21,130 nt of DNA from positions 1 to 21,130 of the forward strand of contig CAJFNE010000011.1 of the NCBI GenBank assembly GCA_904393855.1, read 5' to 3'. Positions 16,376-21,130 of the stretch are shown here, in pieces (within the stretch, counting starts at the first letter, position 1; the number at the start of each line of letters is the position of its first letter). Made by a program: the position numbers and the translations under genes. This stretch comes from an uncultured Oscillibacter sp. Lineage in GTDB: Bacteria; Bacillota; Clostridia; Oscillospirales; Oscillospiraceae. A model generated the notes under the pieces. The model saw only the letters and a list, made by a program, of their open reading frames with translations. It was not told the DNA's origin and searched no databases.

Positions 16376-17214
16376 AGGAATTTGAAGATCCCAAACACCA
16401 GTATGAGAGCACTCCCATTCCCGAGGAGCTGAACGACCGCGTCCAGGCCGGCATCCGGCAGGGGCGGCAGCGCCGCAGCCGCCGAACCTGGAAGCGGTCC
16501 CTGGGGAGCGTGGCCGCCTGCTTCGCGGTGCTGGTGGGCGTTCTGAACGTCTCCCCCACCGTGGCGCTGGCCGCCGCCGACGTCCCGGTCCTGGGCGGCC
16601 TGTTCCAGATCCTGACCGTCCGGGACTACGAGACGGAGGAGAACGGCATCGCCTACTCCGTGTCCGTCCCCGGCGTGGAGTCCGACGCGGACCTGGCCCA
16701 GCGGGTCAACGCGGAGATCCAGGAGCGGGTGGATGCCCTCACCGCCAAGGCCCAGCAGGACTGGGAGGATTACCGGGAGGTCTTCTTCTCCACCGGCGGC
16801 ACGGAGGAGGAGTGGAACGACCGGGTGATGAACGTGATCGTGGATTACGAGATCAAGTCCCAGACCGACACCACCGTCTCCTTCATCGTGAATCTGGGTG
16901 AAGGCTGGATCACCGCCTCTCAGGAGCGGTACTGCTATAACCTGGACCTGGCGGAGGACCGGGACATCACTCTGGCCGACGTGCTGGGTGAGGATTGGGT
17001 CAGCATCTGCAACGCCGCCGTGCAGGACTATATCGCGGCCAACACCGACGCGGACGGCACCTCTTTCTTCTTCGCGCCGGACCGGGGCGGCTTCACCACC
17101 GTGGATGAGACCACGGCCTTCTACCTCAACAAGGACGGGACCCCGGTGCTGGTGTTCCCGGAGTACAGCATCGCCGCGGGCGCCGCGGGCATCGTGGAGA
17201 TCCCCGTCGCCTGA
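16372..17214 (+). CDS. rsiV: Anti-sigma factor, RsiV-like, with DUF3298-type sensor domain
   Basis: 280 residues. A cytosolic head of about 43 residues would hold the sigma factor; a membrane helix follows (about 44-66, LGSVAACFAVLVGVLNV); the remainder is outside. The outer part has the DUF4163/DUF3298 look of RsiV: early YSVSVPGV ... VNAEIQERVDAL, and a C-terminal domain with ITLADVLGEDWV, FFFAPDRGGFTTVDE and LVFPEYSIAAGAAG. In B. subtilis RsiV this part binds lysozyme and exposes a signal-peptidase site. The small-residue stretch VALAAADV right after the helix could be such a site. It overlaps the sigma gene by 4 nt, the usual sigma/anti-sigma coupling. That the signal is lysozyme is an inference from family likeness. 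Confidence 0.86.
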   Translation: MKEFEDPKHQYESTPIPEELNDRVQAGIRQGRQRRSRRTWKRSLGSVAACFAVLVGVLNVSPTVALAAADVPVLGGLFQILTVRDYETEENGIAYSVSVPGVESDADLAQRVNAEIQERVDALTAKAQQDWEDYREVFFSTGGTEEEWNDRVMNVIVDYEIKSQTDTTVSFIVNLGEGWITASQERYCYNLDLAEDRDITLADVLGEDWVSICNAAVQDYIAANTDADGTSFFFAPDRGGFTTVDETTAFYLNKDGTPVLVFPEYSIAAGAAGIVEIPVA

Positions 17215-17240
17215 CCTCTGCACAAGGGAAAATTTCCCGC

Positions 17241-17276
17241 AAAAAGCGCCCGGTTCCTGATCGGAACCGGGCGCTT
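17241..17276. terminator. Bidirectional terminator between rsiV and coaX
   Basis: A 14-bp perfect stem (17244-17257 with 17263-17276), loop of 5. On the minus strand the stem runs into five T, serving coaX; on the plus strand TTCTCAAATTTTT follows, serving rsiV. A near-palindrome GGGAAA-A-TTTCCC lies just before it at 17226-17238. Confidence 0.88.
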
Positions 17277-17293
17277 CTCAAATTTTTCCCAAA

Positions 17294-18109
17294 TCATCCG
17301 CAGGCCCGGACGGGCTCGCGTTTCTTAGCCGGGGTATTCCACTCATAGAGCAGCAGCAGGCCCTTGGCCAGCAGATGGGGCTCATAGATATGGGGATGGG
17401 TGCAGAAAGGCTCCGCATAGCGGGCCATGCCGCCGGTGAGCACCAGCGTCGCCGGCGCGCCCAGCTCCTGCTCCATCCGGGCCACCATGCCGTCGATCAT
17501 AGCGGCCGCGCCAATGGCGGCACCGGACGACATGCAGGCCTCCGTGTTCCGGCCGATGACGCTTCCCACCTGATCCAGCCGCAGCTCCGGCAGCTGGGCC
17601 GCCCTGGCGGCCAGGACCTTCAGGCCAGTGGCCATCCCCACGCAGATGGCGCCGCCCCGGAACACGCCTCCCTCGTCGATCACATTGAACGTGGTGCAGG
17701 TACCCAGATCCACGGTAATGGCGGGCAGGGGGCAGTTGGCCGCCACCCAGGCGGCGTCCACGATCCGGTCAATCCCCAGCTTCTCCGGGTGCTCCACATC
17801 CAGCGTCAGGCCCGTCCGGCTCCGGCAGGTGATCCACACCGGCTCCTGGCCCAGCACCTCACAGATGCAGGCGTGGATGGGGTCGTTCAGGGCGGGCACT
17901 ACGCTGGACACCACGGCCCCGTCGATCTCCGTCAGGGCCACGCCCGCGTCCTCCAGGGCCTGACGCAGCTCCGCCGCGTACTCCATGCCGCTCTTGCCGT
18001 GCACCGTGCTCAGGCGGGTGCAGAACCGGGCGGACAGCTCCGCCGTCTCCCGGCGCTCCACGCCGCACACACAGACGGTGGTGTTTCCAATGTCGACTGT
18101 CAGAATCAT
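17294..18109 (-). CDS. coaX: Type III pantothenate kinase
   Basis: 271 residues. It phosphorylates pantothenate, the first step of coenzyme A synthesis, in the cytoplasm. Features of the ASKHA-fold type III kinase: DIGNTTVCVCG (6-16), with catalytic D6; GIDR (112-115), the pantothenate-binding GxDR motif; DLGTCTTFNVID (134-145); and LTGGMARY near 224-231. ATG 18109 is in an ATGA overlap with the coaBC stop, with GGAGGGCGGCGC upstream as ribosome site. A longer in-frame reading exists upstream but it lies inside coaBC. CoaX is the feedback-resistant kinase form, so control of the pathway would have to come from elsewhere, for example expression. Confidence 0.95.
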   Translation of the reverse strand: MILTVDIGNTTVCVCGVERRETAELSARFCTRLSTVHGKSGMEYAAELRQALEDAGVALTEIDGAVVSSVVPALNDPIHACICEVLGQEPVWITCRSRTGLTLDVEHPEKLGIDRIVDAAWVAANCPLPAITVDLGTCTTFNVIDEGGVFRGGAICVGMATGLKVLAARAAQLPELRLDQVGSVIGRNTEACMSSGAAIGAAAMIDGMVARMEQELGAPATLVLTGGMARYAEPFCTHPHIYEPHLLAKGLLLLYEWNTPAKKREPVRACG

Positions 18110-19311
18110 TGCGCCGCCCTCCTCTGTTCGATGGCGTCCAGGAGCTGCGCCGCCACGGCATCCTTGCCCATCAGGGGCAGCTCCAAAGTGTTGTCCTTGG
18201 TAATCAGGGTCACCACGTTTGTGGGCACGCCGAAGCCGGCACCCTCCACTTTCAGGTTGTTGGCCACGATCATATCCAGCTTCTTCTTCTCCAGCTTGGC
18301 CCGGGAGTTCTCCAGCAGATCCCGGGTTTCCATGGAGAAGCCGCAGATGAACTGGTCCGCCCGGCGGTGCTGGGCCACCCAACCCAGGATGTCCTCCGTC
18401 CGCTCCAGGGGGATGGCCATGTCCCCGTCCCGCTTTTTGATCTTGTCGTCCGCCACGTCCGCCGGGCGGTAGTCCGCCACTGCGGCGGCCTTGATCAGGA
18501 TGTCCGTCTCCGGCAGCGCCGCCTGCACCTCTTGGAGCATCTCCGCCGCCGTGGTCACGGGCCGCACCTCCACAAAGGGCACCGGGTCCAGGGCCGTCTG
18601 CCCAGAGATCAGCGTCACCTGGGCCCCCCGCAGCATGGCCTCCCGGGCGATGGCGTAGCCCATGCGGCCGGAGCTGTGGTTGGTCAGGTACCGCACCGGG
18701 TCCAGGGGCTCCTGGGTGGGCCCCGCCGTCACCGTCACGCGCACGCCGGCCAGGGTCTTCTCCCGGGCCAGGGAGCGGGCCACGTACTGCAGCAGCACCT
18801 CCGGCTCCGGCAGCTTGCCGCTGCCCACGTCCTGGCAGGCCAGCATCCCGCAGGCGGGCTCAATGATCCCGAAGCCGTAGCGCCGCAGGGTCTGGATGTT
18901 GTCCTGGGTAACGGGATTCTCCAGCATGCCGGTGTTCATGGCCGGGGCCACCAGCTTCTCGCACCGGGCCGCCAGCACCGTGGTGGTCAGCATGTCGTCG
19001 GCGATGCCGTGGGCCAGCTTGGCAATCACATTGGCGGTGGCCGGGGCAATCAGGATCAGGTCCGCCTTCTTCGCCAGGGAGACGTGATGCACGTCATATT
19101 GGAAATCCCGGGCAAACGTATCCACCACGCAGCGGTTGTTGGTCAGTGTCTCAAAGGTCAGCGGCGTGATAAACTGGGTGGCATTCTCCGTCATGATCAC
19201 ATGGACCTTGGCCCCGGTCTTGCGCAGCGCGCTGGCCACATTGGCCATCTTGTAGGCCGCGATGCCGCCGGTGATCCCCAGCACCACGCATTTCCCCTGT
19301 AAATTCTCCAT
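18106..19311 (-). CDS. coaBC: Phosphopantothenoylcysteine decarboxylase / phosphopantothenate-cysteine ligase
   Basis: 401 residues, bifunctional, cytosolic. The CoaC flavoprotein domain (1 to about 185) has GITGGIAAYK (12-21), the active-site His in DVHHVS (73-78), PAMNTGML (123-130) and the substrate-flap Cys159 in GMLACQDVGSGKLPEP. The CoaB ligase domain (about 188-400) has TAGPTQEPLDPVRYLTNHSSG (CTP binding), KAAAVADYRP (274-283) and the lysine-rich DDKIKKRDG. It makes 4'-phosphopantetheine from phosphopantothenate and cysteine, the steps after CoaX. ATG 19311 has GGGGGAG about 11 nt upstream. Only 62 nt separate it from a strong terminator, and no promoter is visible in that gap, so expression appears to depend on transcripts passing through the terminator. 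Confidence 0.96.
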   Translation of the reverse strand: MENLQGKCVVLGITGGIAAYKMANVASALRKTGAKVHVIMTENATQFITPLTFETLTNNRCVVDTFARDFQYDVHHVSLAKKADLILIAPATANVIAKLAHGIADDMLTTTVLAARCEKLVAPAMNTGMLENPVTQDNIQTLRRYGFGIIEPACGMLACQDVGSGKLPEPEVLLQYVARSLAREKTLAGVRVTVTAGPTQEPLDPVRYLTNHSSGRMGYAIAREAMLRGAQVTLISGQTALDPVPFVEVRPVTTAAEMLQEVQAALPETDILIKAAAVADYRPADVADDKIKKRDGDMAIPLERTEDILGWVAQHRRADQFICGFSMETRDLLENSRAKLEKKKLDMIVANNLKVEGAGFGVPTNVVTLITKDNTLELPLMGKDAVAAQLLDAIEQRRAAQ

Positions 19312-19373
19312 CTGGTCTCACGCTCCCCCTGCCCGGCTTACGGGCACTTCCGCTCTCTGCCCTCCGCAGAGTT

Positions 19374-19428
19374 AAAAAAACATCCGGTTTTTCTGACAGG
19401 TTCCAATCCCTGCTGGAAAATCCGGATG
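19374..19428 (-). terminator. Strong intrinsic terminator upstream of coaBC
   Basis: Read on the minus strand: CATCCGG (19428-19422) pairs with CCGGATG (19387-19381); inside it TTTTC pairs with GAAAA and GCAGG with CCTGT, with symmetric A/A and CA/CA mismatches and loop GATTGGAA; seven T follow. It ends 62 nt before coaBC. Confidence 0.88.
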
Positions 19429-19736
19429 GTCAACATATCTGGTCACCGCCTGCCCAATCTGGCCGCAAGCAGCCCCGAGGGGCGCCTCCGCTTCAGGCCG
19501 TCTGAGGACCTGGAAAGCTCTCCATGGCGATACCGCTGCCGTGCTCCTCTCTCGGTGCCGGCGTTAGGGCCGGTCACCGGAGCGCCGCTGAAAGCGGATC
19601 TCCACGCTCTCTCCGCTCCGCCCGGGAAATTCCCAGGGGCGGACTGCATGCTCAGAAGCTTTTCCGGTACAGTTTCCTAAGGCATTCGGAATACCATCCG
19701 TCCGCGGCGGCAGTTTGGAAAGCCCCCGCCGTGATT
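19374..19736 (-). ncRNA. Candidate structured leader RNA / riboswitch-like attenuator of coaBC-coaX
   Basis: Between a consensus promoter and the terminator lie about 360 nt of minus-strand RNA full of local hairpins, given here in plus coordinates: 19705-19710/19726-19731; 19618-19623/19637-19642; 19579-19603, a CCGCT/AGCGG stem with an outer GGAG/CTCC; 19554-19578, directly abutting the previous one; and 19461-19499. An 8-nt segment CGGATGGT (19700-19693) is complementary to ACCATCCG (19430-19423), which overlaps the terminator's 5' arm by 6 nt. That pairing would close the whole set of hairpins and block the terminator, the layout of a riboswitch. I find no match to T-box, tmRNA, RNase P, SRP or 6S hallmarks. 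Alternatives: an independent small RNA, or a leader with a 52-codon ORF (19652-19810). Confidence 0.5.
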
Positions 19737-19742
19737 AGCGCC

Positions 19743-19771
19743 ATTGTACCATTGAAAACGGGGAATGTAAA
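19743..19771 (-). promoter_or_regulatory. Sigma-A promoter of the coaBC leader RNA
   Basis: On the minus strand TTTACA (19771-19766), 17-nt spacer, TACAAT (19748-19743), with TGG before the -10 (extended -10). The start would be near 19736. It is the nearest good promoter to coaBC. Confidence 0.75.
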
Positions 19772-19779
19772 GTGGCAGT

Positions 19780-20077
19780 TTTCCACGCTCCGCACTGCCG
19801 TCCTCAGCATTAGCCTCCAAAAATGCCCTCTATTTCTATTTGTTTTTTGTGCAAAATCACAGGACTGTCTCAGATTTTTCCGGCAGAAGGCGGGGGGCCT
19901 GTCCGCAATCTGCGGACGGCTTTCCTGTGCGCCGCTGGTATTGTGAAAAAATACACAATTTTACCGTTTACTTTTGGATGTCATGTGTTTTTCAATAAAG
20001 AATCCGGAGCTTTCAACGATATTTTTATCTGAACCGTCCAATTTCATGTAAAATCCCGCTCACAATCCCGCAACGCA
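19780..20077. other. AT-richer intergenic stretch without a convincing gene
   Basis: No convincing gene is seen. Contents: a stem GTCCGCA/TGCGGAC (19901-19907, 19911-19917) without a T run, and an inverted repeat ATTGTG-N8-CACAAT (19940-19959). Minus-strand open frames are short: 28 codons beginning MKLDGSDKNIVESSG near 20045, without a ribosome site, and the 52-codon frame starting at 19810 that runs into the leader RNA region. Base composition is clearly lower in GC than the genes around it. Confidence 0.5.
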
Positions 20078-20110
20078 GCAGGCGCGGACGGTTCAACCGC
20101 CCGCGCCTGC
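20078..20110 (-). terminator. Hairpin after the PepSY protein gene, possible terminator
   Basis: GCAGGCGCGG (20078-20087) pairs with CCGCGCCTGC (20101-20110), and the inner part ACGGTTCAACCGC continues the stem. It is 15 nt past the stop of the minus-strand gene. No T run follows on either strand, so termination here is uncertain. Confidence 0.5.
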
Positions 20111-20125
20111 CGTCTGGCCGCTGCC

Positions 20126-21130
20126 TCAATCGTAGATGGAATCCATATCCCGGGAGAGGATGCTGCCGGTCAAAGCGTCAATCTCATATTCATACTCCAT
20201 GCTGCCGCTTCGGAACTCCACCTGGTACTCCCAGCGGCCGTCGTCCCGCTCCAGATGGCAGCGGAGGCGGGAGACCTGGCTGGCGGTGAGGCCGGCGGCG
20301 CTCAGGGCGATGCTCTGGGCCTTGGCCTCCCCGACATAGGAGCCGGAGTCGGTGCTGCCGGTGCCGCCGCTGGGCCGGGTCCAGTTCTCCGCGTCGGAGT
20401 CATAGGAGAGCACTGCGCCGGTGTAGGCGTCGATCTCGTAGTCGTACTCCCGGTAGTCCTTCGTATAGAACTCCACGTCATAGACCCGGCGGCCGTCGTC
20501 CCAGTCCAGCTTGCTCTGGATGAAGGTCACCTGGGAAGCGGTCAGGCCCGCGTGGGCCAGGGCCTTGGCCTGGGCGGCCGCCTCCCCGATGACGCTGCCG
20601 GAATTGCCAGAGGTCGTCCCGCTGGGGCCGAAGGTGTCGGCGTCCATCACCAGGGAGTCCCCGGTGAGGGTGATGGTCCGGGTGGCGCCGTTCCAGCTGA
20701 CGGACTTGCCCATCAGCTCTCCGATGGCCCGGACGGGCAGGTAGTTGGTGCCCTGGTACAGCACGGGGTAGACCGCCTTGCCCTGGGCGTCCGTGAAGCT
20801 GCGGACGGTGTCATCCACTACAATGGTGAAATCCGGGTGAATCTGCACGGTGATATCCTGCACCTGGGCATCCGCGTCAGGCGTTCCCTGCACGTTGCCG
20901 GTGGTCCGGGTGCCGGAGAGGGTGATGGTCTTGGTGGACCCATCCCAGTTGACGTTCTTGCCCATCAGCTCCCCGATGGCCCGCACAGGCAGGTAGTGGG
21001 TGCCCTGATAGTACAGGGGGTGGACCTCCTGCCCCTGGGCGTTGTAGAACGTGCGCTCCACGCCGTCCACCAGGATCGTCACATTCGGCCGCATCTCCAT
21101 GGTCACGCTGGACACCTCAGCCGCGCCGGC
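20126..21130 (-). CDS. Secreted protein with two copper-amine-oxidase-N-like stalk domains and two PepSY domains (5' end outside window)
   Basis: The frame is open to the window edge; 334 residues are present. The first residues read AGAAEVSSV, like the end of a signal peptide with its cleavage site, so the true start lies beyond the window and GTG 21115 is not the start. Two tandem modules of about 57 residues follow (17-73 and 100-157), each with VDxxxRxFxxAQG, YQGTxYLPVRAIGELMGK and a TxTITLxG end: the copper amine oxidase N-terminal (stalk) type common in secreted clostridial proteins. After a Gly/Ser/Thr linker come two PepSY-type modules (180-246 and 263-330), each with GEAxAQxxAL, AGLTASQV, DDGR, YEIDAxTGxxLS. 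The protein is probably extracellular or wall-bound. PepSY domains can inhibit proteases; here the role is unknown. Confidence 0.85.
   Translation of the reverse strand, partial: AGAAEVSSVTMEMRPNVTILVDGVERTFYNAQGQEVHPLYYQGTHYLPVRAIGELMGKNVNWDGSTKTITLSGTRTTGNVQGTPDADAQVQDITVQIHPDFTIVVDDTVRSFTDAQGKAVYPVLYQGTNYLPVRAIGELMGKSVSWNGATRTITLTGDSLVMDADTFGPSGTTSGNSGSVIGEAAAQAKALAHAGLTASQVTFIQSKLDWDDGRRVYDVEFYTKDYREYDYEIDAYTGAVLSYDSDAENWTRPSGGTGSTDSGSYVGEAKAQSIALSAAGLTASQVSRLRCHLERDDGRWEYQVEFRSGSMEYEYEIDALTGSILSRDMDSIYD

Noticed and set aside
17226..17238. Recurring GGGAAATTTCCC-like near-palindromes (11335-11344, 17226-17238, 19624-19634)
   Set aside because: Three loose copies in intergenic DNA, of unequal length and in different contexts (promoter upstream, terminator side, leader hairpin); chance or simple stem formation is enough to explain them.
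18109..19302. 397-codon plus-strand frame opposite coaBC
   Set aside because: Shadow of coaBC: low-complexity His/Gly/Gln-rich translation, no ribosome site, while the minus strand carries every CoaBC motif.
19443..19649. 68-codon minus-strand ORF within the coaBC leader
   Set aside because: Arginine-rich translation typical of structured GC-rich RNA read as protein, no ribosome site, and it runs through several hairpins.
19901..19959. Stem GTCCGCA/TGCGGAC and ATTGTG-N8-CACAAT inverted repeat as terminator or operator
   Set aside because: No T run follows the stem and no gene or clear promoter is linked to the repeat, so no function was assigned beyond noting them.

Overview
The window is GC-rich, tightly packed bacterial DNA of Firmicutes type, most like a gut Clostridia/Oscillospiraceae relative. 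Grounds: a tRNA-Asn T-box riboswitch, type III glutamine synthetase (GlnN), a PdaA-type muramic delta-lactam deacetylase (a spore-cortex enzyme), a SigV/RsiV-like ECF pair, a YknXYZ-like ABC exporter, type III pantothenate kinase, strong GGAGG ribosome sites and intrinsic terminators. The species is not determined. No tRNA, rRNA, CRISPR array, insertion sequence or prophage gene was seen.

Layout: 1-7586 is a nitrogen-assimilation block on the + strand: the 3' end of gltB, gltD, a terminator, then a promoter, an asparagine-specific T-box leader and asnB, followed after 70 nt by glnN. The T-box terminator and antiterminator, specifier AAC and acceptor-binding UGGC are all readable. No terminator separates asnB from glnN, so uncharged tRNA-Asn may control glutamine synthesis as well. 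7598-8458 is a HAD phosphatase. pdaA lies on the - strand (8532-9344), divergent from a three-gene operon (9479-11261) of a small unknown protein, a membrane-anchored DNA/RNA nuclease and a DnaQ-like exonuclease, joined by 1-4 nt overlaps. 11556-15126 is a three-gene ABC exporter operon whose adaptor has a duplicated barrel-sandwich module. A GNAT acetyltransferase follows, then an ECF sigma factor and RsiV-like anti-sigma (15884-17214) with a likely self-recognised ECF promoter.

17294-19311 on the - strand is coaBC-coaX (coenzyme A synthesis; 4-nt overlap). Upstream lies an 814-bp region with no convincing protein gene. Its proximal half reads on the - strand as a sigma-A promoter, about 360 nt of hairpin-rich RNA and a strong intrinsic terminator ending 62 nt before coaBC. 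An 8-bp pairing between the 5' part of this RNA and the terminator's 5' arm would compete with the terminator. This is the best candidate here for an undescribed element: a large structured attenuator or riboswitch for coaBC-coaX, or a separate small RNA. The window ends inside a secreted protein with two stalk-like and two PepSY domains.

All calls rest on reading motifs and structure by eye; no database search or folding program was run.
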